Shown here in pieces: positions 44,227 through 52,108 of a stretch of 64,000 bases of DNA. Made by a program: the position numbers and the translations under genes. Each line of letters begins with the position of its first letter. Position 1 is the stretch's first letter. The notes beneath the pieces were generated by a model. It was given only the letters and a program-made list of their open reading frames with translations, searched no databases and was not told the DNA's origin. Origin of the DNA: a virus; IMG/VR virus record IMGVR_UViG_3300005613_000048, positions 1-64,000 of that record; one strand, given 5' to 3'.

Positions 44227-45246
44227 ATGGAAAACACTGATATTGAATACGTGCATCACTCTTTCAGCCCGTGGCGCGGATGCACGGAAATTGATGCTGG
44301 CTGTCGATTCTGCTTCGCAAAGCGTGGCTCAGATCGCAACCCGAGAATCTTAGGCAAATGGGGTGATGCAGGGAGTCGCGTCGTGGCGAGCCCGAAGGCC
44401 TGGAGAGAGATGCGGGCTCTTGATCGCAAATGTGGACGCATGGGTATTAAGCAGCGAGTGCTATGCCACTGGTGCGATCCTTTCGAGGATTGGACTGGCC
44501 CGATGATTGACCACGTTGGAAATCGCTTGGAATACTGCGATCAATGCCACAAGGTGCTATGGTCTTTCGACAAGCCGTGCCCGTGTGCCAAACGATTCAA
44601 ACGCATGGCTACGATGCACGATGTGCGTCATGAATACATGATGATGATTGAGAGCTGCCAGAATCTAATATGGCTTCTCACGACTAAGCGACCCGAAAAC
44701 ATTCGCAGTTTTTGGGAAGGCTACGCGGGCTTCAACATTGCGCTCGGGATTAGTGTTTGCAACACGGCTGATGCGCTTAAGAAGTTCGACATCTTTCGCG
44801 ATTGCATGTACCTAGCTGAGACGTCGTGGATCTCCGCAGAGCCTTTAATCGGTGCGCTAGACTTGGTCGAGGCTCGCGTGCTGCCACGGTACGAGTGCGG
44901 CACTTGCGGCGCTGTCGTGACTGATTACTCGCATGACTCTGACGATGTTTGTCGTACTTGCGAGTCTACCATGAGTTTTCAATTTGACTGTGTTGACTGG
45001 TTGGTTGTTGGAGGTGAGAGCGGTGGCCGGGCTCGCTCTTGCAATCCTGATTGGATACGGAAAATCGTCCGCGATTGCGATCGAGCTGATGTGCCGTGCT
45101 TCGTCAAGCAACTCGGAAGCAATCCGGACGGCGTTCAAGTCGCCGATCCAAAGGGCGGCAACATGGACGAGTGGCCAAAAGATCTTCGCGTTCGACAGTA
45201 CCCTGAATCCTTTGGAGATTGCAATGATGCACCAACCGTCGTTTGA
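44227..45246 (+). CDS. DUF5131 (phage Gp37/Gp68) family protein
   Basis: The 339-residue product matches the DUF5131 pattern: SPWRGCTEIDAGCRFCFA near residue 12, PFEDW, WLLTTKRPENI, and WLVVGGESGGRARSCNP near 265. A long insertion with CDQCHK, CPCAKR and CGTCG/CRTC pairs adds two zinc sites. These proteins have a radical-SAM-like cysteine layout of unproven chemistry and are common in phages. GATGGAG precedes the ATG. It overlaps the next small gene by 23 nt. Confidence 0.85.
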   Translation: MENTDIEYVHHSFSPWRGCTEIDAGCRFCFAKRGSDRNPRILGKWGDAGSRVVASPKAWREMRALDRKCGRMGIKQRVLCHWCDPFEDWTGPMIDHVGNRLEYCDQCHKVLWSFDKPCPCAKRFKRMATMHDVRHEYMMMIESCQNLIWLLTTKRPENIRSFWEGYAGFNIALGISVCNTADALKKFDIFRDCMYLAETSWISAEPLIGALDLVEARVLPRYECGTCGAVVTDYSHDSDDVCRTCESTMSFQFDCVDWLVVGGESGGRARSCNPDWIRKIVRDCDRADVPCFVKQLGSNPDGVQVADPKGGNMDEWPKDLRVRQYPESFGDCNDAPTVV

Positions 45247-45481
45247 GCAAGCTGTCGCAAGATACGCTCGGGATTTATACCTCGCCGCTATCGTCGAAGA
45301 GGTGCGAACTGCCGCTCTGGAGAAGCGAAGAATCGACTCGCGACACTACGAGCGAGTGTATTTCAATTGCGTCGAGTCGGCGTACCAAATGTTCAAGATG
45401 GAGAATCCGCAACTGGAGATTCCTGAAGGAGAGCTGAACGTTATATGGGACAAAATTACATCAAAACTGAGGGGAAAATGA
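45224..45481 (+). CDS. Small helical protein before the initiator
   Basis: The 85-residue product starts at ATG 45224 after TTTGGAG, inside the end of the DUF5131 gene. Two helical segments (FEQAVARYARDLYLAAIVEE) dominate. Its stop overlaps the initiator start as ATGA. The function is unknown; a replication accessory is possible. Confidence 0.55.
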   Translation: MMHQPSFEQAVARYARDLYLAAIVEEVRTAALEKRRIDSRHYERVYFNCVESAYQMFKMENPQLEIPEGELNVIWDKITSKLRGK

Positions 45482-46338
45482 TGAAGCATCAGACCCCTGA
45501 TACGATGAAATTCAAGAAGTTTGCTAGGCGACTTTCCCTGCGAGAGTACGAGGCTGCTGGACTCCTGGAACTGCTCTGGATAGCCACCCAAAAGAATGCA
45601 CCGAGAGGCGACATTGGGAGGTATGACAACGAGGAAATAGCCATCGCTTTGGATTGGCCAGGAGACCAAAACGAGCTAGTCCAAGCCTTCGTCGAAACCG
45701 GCTGGTTGGATGAATGTCCTGTCCACAGATTGGTGGTTCATGATTGGGAGGATCATGCTCCGAGATTTGTCCACGCGCTGGCTAAACGGCTCGGCGGATT
45801 TGCCAAGCCAATGATTGACAGTGCGTCACTACAGTCGGCCACTACAGTGCCTGACTGTAGTGCGTCACTGAAGGGCACTACAGTCGCCGACTATAGTACG
45901 CCCACACCTAACCTAACCAAACCTAACCTAACCAAACCTCTCTTTTGTCCTTCGGACGATGAGCCGGTGAAGCCCGATCCATTGGAGGCTGGGACCAACC
46001 CCAATGATGTGGTCAGTGAGTGGAATGCGCGCGCCAAGCAATCGCCCACTCTCAAGGAGGTTCGTTCACTCACAGATGGTCGGCGCAAAAAGTTGGTCAC
46101 TCGGCTATCCGATCCGAGTTGGCCGTGGCGCGAAGCGATCGCGAAGTTGCCGCTGCCGAACCGTCGCGGATCTGGCTGGCAACCGAGCTTCGACTGGCTC
46201 ATCGAAAACGCCACGAACGCCGTCAAGGTCGTCGAGGGCGTGTATGACTGGCTTGGCGAGTCGGACGAGCGGCAGCGATCGCAGCCCAGAGAGCCGGCTC
46301 CACTGCCGAGGCTTGATCCGATTCGCGAAGCGGTTTGA
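45478..46338 (+). CDS. Replication initiator-like protein (lambda O-type arrangement)
   Basis: The 286-residue product begins MMKHQTPDTMKFKKFARRL and has an N-terminal winged-helix-like part (about 12-120; EYEAAGLLELLWIATQKNAP, IGRYDNEEIAIALDWPG). A low-complexity linker (about 120-165) contains PNLTKPNLTKP, and a basic C-terminal part follows (GRRKKLVTRL, RRGSGWQPSFDWLIEN). It precedes the DnaB helicase gene, as O precedes P in lambda. The linker codons carry five ACTACAGT-type iterons, so the gene probably contains the replication origin. Translation is coupled to the upstream gene. Confidence 0.7.
   Translation: MMKHQTPDTMKFKKFARRLSLREYEAAGLLELLWIATQKNAPRGDIGRYDNEEIAIALDWPGDQNELVQAFVETGWLDECPVHRLVVHDWEDHAPRFVHALAKRLGGFAKPMIDSASLQSATTVPDCSASLKGTTVADYSTPTPNLTKPNLTKPLFCPSDDEPVKPDPLEAGTNPNDVVSEWNARAKQSPTLKEVRSLTDGRRKKLVTRLSDPSWPWREAIAKLPLPNRRGSGWQPSFDWLIENATNAVKVVEGVYDWLGESDERQRSQPREPAPLPRLDPIREAV
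45828..45936 (+). repeat. Iteron cluster, putative replication origin
   Basis: ACTACAGT occurs at 45828, 45841 and 45877, its complement ACTGTAGT at 45854, and ACTATAGT at 45890. Start intervals are 13, 13, 23 and 13 bp. A perfect 15-bp tandem CCTAACCTAACCAAA x2 follows at 45907-45936, then a pyrimidine run (CTCTCTTTTG). The cluster lies in the linker part of the initiator gene, like the lambda ori within O. Confidence 0.7.
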
Positions 46339-46355
46339 AAAATTTTTTTTCTTGC

Positions 46356-46384
46356 TTGACTCGCGATAGTCAAACGGCTACCTT
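46356..46384 (+). promoter_or_regulatory. Putative promoter with inverted repeat before dnaB
   Basis: TTGACT (46356-46361) and TACCTT (46379-46384) are 17 bp apart. TTGACT-CGCGAT-AGTCAA forms an inverted repeat over the -35 box, and CGATAGTCAA is the reverse complement of the 10-mer at the 41.12 kb promoter. An A/T run (46338-46350) lies just upstream. A shared repressor operator is likely. Confidence 0.55.
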
Positions 46385-46466
46385 TCCGACGATCACGATT
46401 TCTGCGGCTGAGCCTTGAGCGCTCGGCCCCGAGGCTTAGGCCAGTCCCGATCGGAGTTTCAAGCAA

Positions 46467-47804
46467 GTGAACCAAAGACCCCCAAGTAGTTATGTACCAG
46501 CCCAGCAGACAGATCAACGCGAATTGGAGACCTCGCTCGTGGCAGCGGGGTTGCTTGACCCAACGAGCTTGGATCGTACGAGCTTGGTCGTTGGGCCTGA
46601 TGACTTCCTTGACCAGGCGATCGGCCGACTTTTCGCACTCTCCGTCGACATGCGAAACGCCGGTGAGCCCGTCTCAATCAAGAGCTTGTACTGGCGGGCC
46701 AAAGGCCTTCGGATTGGCGGCGAGATGCTTGTTTCTCGTGTTGGTGGGCTTAGCGAGATTGGGCGTTGGTGCCAGAGTATCCCAAACGCCGGCCACTGCG
46801 TGTACTACGCCCAGCAGATTCGGCGAGCAGCACACAAGCGGCGGCTTGCAAAACTAGCCATTCAGCTAGCGGAAGACGCGTCTGATTGGAGCGTCGACCC
46901 CGAGGATTCTATTTCCGCAATCGAAGCTCTTGCCACTCAGATCAACGCTCGGACTGACGAGGTTGTGACTTTACGCCAGGCCTCTCTCTCGGCCCTGGAG
47001 TTGATTGAGGCCCGTCGCAGTGCTGTGACTGAGAGCGAGGACGCAGCCGGCCCATCACGAGTTAGCTTTGGGCTCCCTTGCCTTGATGACGGCGTTGGCG
47101 GAATGTACGGCGGTGACCTAATCGTTGTTGGCGCTAGGCCTTCGATTGGAAAGACTGCTTTCGCAATGCAATCGGCGGCATTCAACGCGATGCACGGTCG
47201 CAAGGTTCTGCTGGTCAGTATCGAAATGAGCCCTGAGGATTTGGCCATGCGCTCGATAGCTGGTGAACTTGGCGTTGAGGTTCGCCAGGTGCGTAAGGGG
47301 GCGATCAGTAACGAGCTGGTCGAGAAAACACGATCGTGGATCAATGACGAGGCGAACGCAAACTTACTGCTGTGGTCAGGCGGAGAGGTGACTGCATCAA
47401 AGATTCGGGCGATTGCTCGGATCATGAAAAGCACTAAGAAGATCCAGATGGTTTGCGTTGATTACCTGAACATCATCAAGCCAGAGAATCGTCGCGATGA
47501 TCGACACTTGCAGATTGGTCAGATTACTCGCGACCTGAAGACAATGGCGATGGAACTGCGTGTCCCAGTGGTGCTGCTGTGCCAGCTTGGTCGTGGTGCT
47601 GAGTCGGCTCGCCCCAGTATCCGTGACCTGAAGGAGTCGGGGAGCATCGAGCAGGATGCCGATGTGATTCTGCTGATGCACCGTGAAGATAGGACGAAAC
47701 GTGTTTGCGATATTGAAATCGCAAAGGTGCGCAACGGTAAGGTCGGCTCTGTGCAACTGGAATTTGACGGCCCGACAACCACTTTTCGTGATACGAGTTT
47801 CTGA
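46467..47804 (+). CDS. dnaB: DnaB-type replicative helicase
   Basis: The 445-residue product has an N-terminal helical primase-interaction domain and a RecA-fold C-terminal helicase. Walker A is GARPSIGKTAF near 221. Other DnaB marks are the VLLVSIEMSPEDLAMRSIAGE segment (H1a), VDYLNII near 331 (Walker B), and VVLLCQLGR then the LKESGSIEQDAD loop. It would unwind DNA at the fork. The start is GTG 46467, with GGAG 10 nt upstream. The gene follows the initiator and its own putative promoter. Confidence 0.93.
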   Translation: MNQRPPSSYVPAQQTDQRELETSLVAAGLLDPTSLDRTSLVVGPDDFLDQAIGRLFALSVDMRNAGEPVSIKSLYWRAKGLRIGGEMLVSRVGGLSEIGRWCQSIPNAGHCVYYAQQIRRAAHKRRLAKLAIQLAEDASDWSVDPEDSISAIEALATQINARTDEVVTLRQASLSALELIEARRSAVTESEDAAGPSRVSFGLPCLDDGVGGMYGGDLIVVGARPSIGKTAFAMQSAAFNAMHGRKVLLVSIEMSPEDLAMRSIAGELGVEVRQVRKGAISNELVEKTRSWINDEANANLLLWSGGEVTASKIRAIARIMKSTKKIQMVCVDYLNIIKPENRRDDRHLQIGQITRDLKTMAMELRVPVVLLCQLGRGAESARPSIRDLKESGSIEQDADVILLMHREDRTKRVCDIEIAKVRNGKVGSVQLEFDGPTTTFRDTSF

Positions 47805-48394
47805 TGATAGTTTGTGGGATAGATCCTAGTTTGAAGGCCACGGCTGTAGTTGTTGGGCCTGCGGGCGAGTATCCAGAGTCGCGAGTGTTTTCTTCGTATC
47901 GCGTGGATGGCACCGTGAATGGGCGATTCGCGCGCTACGAGAATCAGATCGCTAATTTGTGCGATTATTTGGAAAGGTGGAAGCCTGATATCGCGTATAT
48001 CGAGGACTATGTTTTTGGCCGTTGGGATGTGACTCCGATTACAGAGTACGGGGCATTGCTGCGATGGAGCGTGTTAGAGTTCTGCCCGGTGATTGAAGTT
48101 GCACCGACCACGCTAAAGAAATTTGCCGTTGGCTATGGCGGCTCGAAGGGGAATCCTGTTGGGAAGCCTCAGGTGATTGAGGCGCTGCGATCGCATTTCC
48201 ATGTCGACTTTGCGACCGATGACGAATACGACGCGTACGCTGCCTGGCGTCTTGGTTGCCTGGCGTCTGGTCTTGAGCAGCCAACCAGGCCGCACGAGTT
48301 GCAGTGCGTACAGACTGTAGTGACTTCCTCCGAGAAGAAGCGGGGAAACAAGAACGCCAAGGAGTCGAAGGGTTCGGCTCGCAAGGCCAAGTGA
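47804..48394 (+). CDS. RuvC-like Holliday-junction nuclease
   Basis: The 196-residue product has the RNase H-fold acidic set: CGIDPSLKATA (Asp 7), AYIEDYVFG (Glu near 67), and DDEYDAYAAW near 139. The APTTLKKFAVGYGG...GNPVGKPQV segment is typical of RuvC-like phage resolvases. It would resolve recombination or replication branches before packaging. It overlaps the helicase stop by one base. The Lys-rich tail may bind DNA. Confidence 0.85.
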   Translation: MIVCGIDPSLKATAVVVGPAGEYPESRVFSSYRVDGTVNGRFARYENQIANLCDYLERWKPDIAYIEDYVFGRWDVTPITEYGALLRWSVLEFCPVIEVAPTTLKKFAVGYGGSKGNPVGKPQVIEALRSHFHVDFATDDEYDAYAAWRLGCLASGLEQPTRPHELQCVQTVVTSSEKKRGNKNAKESKGSARKAK

Positions 48395-48401
48395 GGATGA
48401 G

Positions 48402-48725
48402 ATGGTTGAAGCAGAAACGACCGAAAAGAAGCGGCGAGGGCGCAAGAAGGCTGTTCAGACAAAGTTCTGTGACACTTTCGAGGAGTTGCCGGAACAAGTG
48501 CAGGCGGCTGTCTCTGAATACTCAGAGGCTCTTTCGCAGCGAATGGCATGGCAGGAATCTGAGGCCGTCGCTCGCCGGGAACTAAAGGACCAGATGGAAG
48601 CCCACGGGCTAAAATTTGTTCCAGATCCTAATGATGAGGAGAAGGTGTTTGCGCTGCAGACTAGCGATCCAGAGCAGAAGATCAAGAAGCTGCCTCGTAG
48701 CAAGGTGATCGCAGGGCTGGAATGA
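48402..48725 (+). CDS. Hypothetical protein, 107 aa
   Basis: The product has a basic N-terminus (EKKRRGRKKAV), then a helical segment (FEELPEQVQAAVSEYSEALS) and a strand with KVFALQTSDP. It is coupled to the Dam-type gene by an ATGA overlap. AGGATGAG precedes the ATG. The function is unknown; DNA binding is possible from charge. Confidence 0.55.
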   Translation: MVEAETTEKKRRGRKKAVQTKFCDTFEELPEQVQAAVSEYSEALSQRMAWQESEAVARRELKDQMEAHGLKFVPDPNDEEKVFALQTSDPEQKIKKLPRSKVIAGLE

Positions 48726-49540
48726 TTAAGCCCATCAAGTATCACGGCGGCAAGCATTACCTTGCTGCAAGAATTGTAGAGTTGATGCCTCCGCACGAGC
48801 GTTACCTGGAAGCGTTTGTTGGTGGTGCATCAGTGCTGCTGGCTAAGAGAGCTGGCGGTGTTGCAGAGTTCATCAATGATACGAACGGTGAGCTGACCAA
48901 CTTTTGGCGAGTCTTATCAAGACCAACAGCGTTCTTGCAGTTTCAGCGAATGGTTGAGTCAACGCCTTTGGGTGAGTGGTACTTTGAGAATGCGAAACGC
49001 GAGGGCAATTCTCTCTATCAGAGAGAGTTCGGCCCCGACGCAACAAGGGCGTACGCGTTTTTTGTGCGGATGCGTATGAGCCGCCAAGGATTAGGGAAAG
49101 ACTATTGCACGCCTACATCGCGAACCCGCAGGGGCATGAATGAGAATGTTTCTGCTTGGCTTAGTGCTGTGGATGGGTTGCCTGAGGTTCATGGCCGGCT
49201 CAGGCGAGTAGAGGTTTGGAATCGTCCAGCGATTGAAGCAATTCAGCGTCTGGACGATCCAGGCCTCTTGGTTTATGCCGATCCTCCATACATGCACGAG
49301 ACGCGGGCGACAAAGCAGGAGTATGGCGAATATGAGATGGGTGATGCTGAGCATGTTGCCTTGCTGGAGTGTCTAGCAGGTATGCGTGGCAAGTTCATGC
49401 TCAGCGGGTATTGGAATCCGGTCTATGATCGGTTTGCAATTGACAATGGTTGGCAGCGTGTGGACTTCGATCTTCCAAATAACGCGAGTTCGCGGAAGTC
49501 AAAGCAGCGTAAGACTGAATGTGTTTGGATGAACTTTTAA
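48722..49540 (+). CDS. DNA N6-adenine methyltransferase, D12/Dam class
   Basis: The 272-residue product has the class alpha methyltransferase order: KYHGGKHYLA near residue 6 (SAM-binding), YLEAFVGGASVLLAK near 36, and VYADPPYM near 184 as the catalytic DPPY. Dam-class enzymes methylate adenine, often in GATC, and phages use them to avoid restriction or mark replication. The target sequence cannot be told from sequence alone. It ends the replication operon. Confidence 0.9.
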   Translation: MIKPIKYHGGKHYLAARIVELMPPHERYLEAFVGGASVLLAKRAGGVAEFINDTNGELTNFWRVLSRPTAFLQFQRMVESTPLGEWYFENAKREGNSLYQREFGPDATRAYAFFVRMRMSRQGLGKDYCTPTSRTRRGMNENVSAWLSAVDGLPEVHGRLRRVEVWNRPAIEAIQRLDDPGLLVYADPPYMHETRATKQEYGEYEMGDAEHVALLECLAGMRGKFMLSGYWNPVYDRFAIDNGWQRVDFDLPNNASSRKSKQRKTECVWMNF

Positions 49541-49557
49541 CTTGAGGCATGGTTGGT

Positions 49558-50193
49558 ATGGAATTTAAGGCGAGTCGCCAGTTTGGCGATAGGGCTTGGG
49601 TGGCTAGGCGTAGACTGGTCCACTTTGTTCACATAGATAACGCCGGGATGTTTGTTGCAGTCAGTACGGGCCATGAGCCGACAACGCACGCGACGTTTGC
49701 CGATGCTGTAAAAGAGTGTACTCGGCTGGAGTCTCTAGCGACTGAATGCGGTGCAGATAAGTTTGCCGGGGACGATGGTCGCATGACTCCAGAGAAGGCT
49801 GCTCAGGTAGTGAAAGATATCTTGGGCGGAATCTTCGGAGGCGATGTGGGCGTGGAGGTTGAGACTCTCGGTACGATGCAGTGCCCAGTCCTTTCGCAGC
49901 ATTTCTTTGCTGCTGATGGCAGGCCGGACGGCGGCGTTTCTCATGGCTTTGGGTTCACTATCTCCTGGCAGCGTGGCCCTACAAAGCTGGAAGGAGAGTA
50001 TCGACGCAACGGCGCATTCGTAACGGATGCTTTGGAGGCCGTCTACTCCAGGATCAAGAGTTACCAGGACGGCCCGTTCAAGTGCAAGGAGAATGAGGAG
50101 GCCCTGTTTCATATCCATAAGGCTTTGGCTGCTCTTAGTAGTCGCCGCGAACAGCGGAAGGCTCGCGGCGTAGAGGGAACACACGCAGTCTAG
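49558..50193 (+). CDS. Protein with Acb2/Tad1-like C-terminal hairpin
   Basis: The 211-residue product starts at ATG 49558 (an earlier ATG at 49549 sits too close to its ribosome site). Residues 95-160 form a beta-type domain (VSHGFGFTISWQRGP). The last 40 residues (FKCKENEEALFHIHKALAAL, then RREQRKARGVEGTHAV) match a two-helix hairpin ending in 'RxxRGVEGTH' that I recall from phage proteins annotated Acb2/Tad1-like. Those families sequester cyclic nucleotides from CBASS or Thoeris defence. A counter-defence role is an inference from that resemblance and from the accessory location. Confidence 0.5.
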   Translation: MEFKASRQFGDRAWVARRRLVHFVHIDNAGMFVAVSTGHEPTTHATFADAVKECTRLESLATECGADKFAGDDGRMTPEKAAQVVKDILGGIFGGDVGVEVETLGTMQCPVLSQHFFAADGRPDGGVSHGFGFTISWQRGPTKLEGEYRRNGAFVTDALEAVYSRIKSYQDGPFKCKENEEALFHIHKALAALSSRREQRKARGVEGTHAV

Positions 50194-50296
50194 GCTGCGG
50201 TGTAGCTCGTATCCACGGAGGCAGAAACGTGGAGTCCAGGTTTAGGGTCATCCTGAAAGTAGCTCGAACCCATCCGCTACTTAGAAAACCCTATTC

Positions 50297-50398
50297 GGAT
50301 CGGCGGTGTGACGCGACACCTACTTTGCAACGGAAGACCTACTTCACCGGAGGTGAGGAGCGCTGGGCTTCACGCAGGTTCAAATCCTGCCCGATCCA
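50297..50398 (+). tRNA. tRNA-like sequence with non-standard core
   Basis: GGATCGG at 50297 pairs fully with CCGATCC at 50391-50397, followed by A. GCAGG-TTCAAAT-CCTGC forms a perfect T arm. The 70-nt core is too long for a standard tRNA: GGTGT/ACACC makes a D-like arm, and a 17-nt CTTCACC-GGA-GGTGAGG hairpin and a doubled ACCTACTT (19 nt apart) follow. No anticodon with U33 and good pairing can be chosen. It may be a pseudo-tRNA with an internal duplication or a tRNA-like RNA. Confidence 0.4.
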
Positions 50399-50463
50399 CT
50401 AACCGACTGCTGAGTCTGATTACATGGTCAATGATAAATCTGGTTCGACCTTCGTCGGTTTTT

Positions 50464-50537
50464 GTCGGGGAGAGTGTTGGTTCTCCGCTGGGTCTCATAA
50501 GCCCATGCTGACGCTCGTTCGATTCGAGCCCCCGGCC
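50464..50537 (+). tRNA. tRNA-Met-like gene, anticodon CAT
   Basis: GTCGGGG (50464-50470) pairs with CCCCGGC (50530-50536). A 3-bp D stem GAG/CTC encloses TGTTGGTT, the anticodon arm TGGGT-CTCATAA-GCCCA carries CAT at 50496-50498, and the T arm is GCTCG-TTCGATT-CGAGC. The discriminator is C, and position 8 is A rather than T, so it is slightly irregular. It could be elongator Met or a lysidine-modified Ile tRNA. Confidence 0.7.
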
Positions 50538-50577
50538 CTGTTGAGTGTTGTGATTAGCGTTTATTAGGAGTCTTGTG

Positions 50578-50808
50578 ATGCGAGTGGAAGTTCCGATTCT
50601 GACAGCTCATGGTGCGGCGACTTATGAGGTGGATGCAAAGAATCAGACTGAGGCCAGGGAAAAGATTCAGCGAGGCGAGGCCAGGTTCTTAACAACTCAG
50701 ATCGTGCATTACAAGTTGAATTTCGACGCGATCAGGGAGGTGCCGCGACCTGATGTGGATGCAGATGCGGAACTGTGCGATGTAAGAAACGTAGAAGCCG
50801 GTCGGTAG
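50578..50808 (+). CDS. Small hypothetical protein, 76 aa
   Basis: ATG 50578 follows an AGGAG ribosome site; a GTG lies one codon upstream. The product begins MRVEVPILTAHGAATYEVDA and shows strand-helix-strand character with a 'A.N.TEA..KI..GEA' helix, a common small DUF-like phage fold. No specific family is assigned. Confidence 0.6.
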   Translation: MRVEVPILTAHGAATYEVDAKNQTEAREKIQRGEARFLTTQIVHYKLNFDAIREVPRPDVDADAELCDVRNVEAGR

Positions 50809-50835
50809 GCCGCTTGGTATTTGAGAGTAGTGAAT

Positions 50836-51300
50836 ATGTTGACTGACAGAAAAACTGAAGACACGTACATATTCCGAACAGAAAGCGGAATGAAAAACGG
50901 TCGTGAACCTAAAACCTTGCGGTTGCAACTTCCCTCAAGGCGAGTGTGGATCGATCTCGACGAGGTTAAATATGAAGCCCTGATTAAAGCGAGAGACGTT
51001 TGGCGACAACACTGCGAATTAGTCTCGCTCTCGGATTGTGCTGTAGACCTGCAACTACACGGCGAAGGATTTACGGTTCGCATTTATTCAGCCTATTCAC
51101 TAGTGAGCAACGAAATAGTTAGACCCACTAACTCGCTCAATTACATCGAGCTTGACACGATTGGCCGCCGTTCAGAGATTATCATTTGCAACACCACGCC
51201 ATCAGAAAAATCAGGTTTTAAAGGTTGTCTGGAATATTTTTTAGACAGCGTTGATGAAATGGAACGATTCGTTGCTTCACGGTCAACTAACCGCCACTGA
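50836..51300 (+). CDS. Hypothetical accessory protein, 154 aa
   Basis: ATG 50836 follows TTGAGAGTAG, a leader string reused at 51302 and 52042 in this region. The product has a basic N-terminus, a beta-type middle (LRLQLPSRRVWIDLDEV) and an acidic C-terminal helix (KGCLEYFLDSVDEMERFVAS). It has no recognised family. It is one of a run of small plus-strand genes of unknown function. Confidence 0.5.
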   Translation: MLTDRKTEDTYIFRTESGMKNGREPKTLRLQLPSRRVWIDLDEVKYEALIKARDVWRQHCELVSLSDCAVDLQLHGEGFTVRIYSAYSLVSNEIVRPTNSLNYIELDTIGRRSEIIICNTTPSEKSGFKGCLEYFLDSVDEMERFVASRSTNRH

Positions 51301-51316
51301 GATATTGAGAGTAGCC

Positions 51317-51532
51317 ATGTCATTAAATTTGCCGCGGGATTTAGAGTTAAAGCTTGATGAGTACCGGCGACATCGAAAGGATGAAACCGGCAAGCGACCG
51401 TTTCGAGACACGGCAATAGTTGAGTTGTTGAGGACAGCACTCGAAGGGTTTACGCCGCCACAGCCGCTATCGGATCGCATCGCCAAAATTGAAGATCGCT
51501 TGGATTTGATTGAAAGCGACTTAGGACAGTAA
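51317..51532 (+). CDS. Small ribbon-helix-helix-like protein
   Basis: The 71-residue product begins MSLNLPRDLELKLDEYRRHR and has a strand followed by helices (AIVELLRTALEGF), as in RHH or CopG-type DNA-binding proteins. A coiled-coil tail (DRIAKIEDRLDLIESDLG) could dimerise it. GAGAGTAG precedes the ATG. It may be a regulator of the small gene cluster; the RHH call is by pattern. Confidence 0.5.
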   Translation: MSLNLPRDLELKLDEYRRHRKDETGKRPFRDTAIVELLRTALEGFTPPQPLSDRIAKIEDRLDLIESDLGQ

Positions 51533-51566
51533 CGGTCATATTTACATACACAGGAGTCCTGCGAAA

Positions 51567-51848
51567 ATGAATCCTTACGAAACGCCTACTGAACCAGAAG
51601 ATAACGTTTGGACGGCACCGCGATGGTTCGCATTACCATTTCGAGTGCTTGGTTTTCCGCTTATGGCCGTGATTTATCTCGGCCTAAAAATCCCACTAGA
51701 TATTGTGATATGCATGGATTGGATGTTCGATCGAGTCGCAGCGTGTTGCGGTTACGATCCTAGATATTGGCCGCTGCCCAAGGGACAGGATGTTGATTTT
51801 CGTTTTCGTCGGCCACGATGCGAGCGTTGCAATCGTGCGGTCGATTAG
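51567..51848 (+). CDS. Small membrane-associated protein with Cys pair
   Basis: The 93-residue product has a hydrophobic central segment (LPFRVLGFPLMAVIYLGLKI) and Cys residues (CMDW, ACCGYD) ending in a CERCNRAVD zinc-ribbon half. AGGAG lies 10 nt before ATG 51567. The function is not recognised. Confidence 0.5.
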   Translation: MNPYETPTEPEDNVWTAPRWFALPFRVLGFPLMAVIYLGLKIPLDIVICMDWMFDRVAACCGYDPRYWPLPKGQDVDFRFRRPRCERCNRAVD

Positions 51849-51870
51849 TTCATAACACTATCGAGAGAAC

Positions 51871-52041
51871 ATGAAGGCGTTCTTAGAAATAACCGACGAG
51901 CAGCGGGAGTCCATTCTGCTGAGTGCTGGCGTTGTACCGCTCAAATATGAGCTACAGAAAGACGGTACTGTCGTTGCTAAATATCCACCGCACACAATTG
52001 TATTTGTGAACGGAAGTTACATTGTTAGCGTCAAACACTAA
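51871..52041 (+). CDS. Small hypothetical protein, 56 aa
   Basis: ATG 51871 directly follows CGAGAGAAC, the same AGAGAAC string that bounds the attC-like element at 53053. The 56-residue product has a helical N-terminus (ITDEQRESILLSAG) and a beta C-terminus (TIVFVNGSYIVSVKH). It is followed within 10 bp by the first attC-like inverted repeat, so it may be a one-gene cassette. Confidence 0.5.
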   Translation: MKAFLEITDEQRESILLSAGVVPLKYELQKDGTVVAKYPPHTIVFVNGSYIVSVKH

Positions 52042-52050
52042 TTGAGAGTA

Positions 52051-52108
52051 GTAACGCTTCCCATTGCCAACAGAGCTTGCCGCCGCTCCGTTGCAATTTT
52101 TTGTTCGG
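52051..52108 (+). repeat. attC-like inverted repeat 1
   Basis: The left arm (ATTGCCAACAGAGC at 52063-52076) matches the complement of the right arm (GCTCCGTTGCAAT at 52084-52096) with single-base gaps, and AAC/GTT triplets close the ends. It shares with repeats 2 and 3 a right arm of the form GC(T)CCG(A/T)TGCA...TTGTTC. The extra bases in one arm resemble the extrahelical bases of integron attC sites. Confidence 0.5.

Larger units (their letters stand above)
50194..50577. other. Intergenic tRNA/tRNA-like region
   Basis: The 384-bp gap holds a tRNA-Met-like gene and a tRNA-like sequence. Before them are hairpins such as CCACG...CGTGG (50215-50235) and AAGTAGC...GCTACTT (50258-50284). GTAGCTCG-type strings recur at about 50206 and 50262 and resemble D-arm starts, but no complete tRNA can be folded there. 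Confidence 0.5.
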
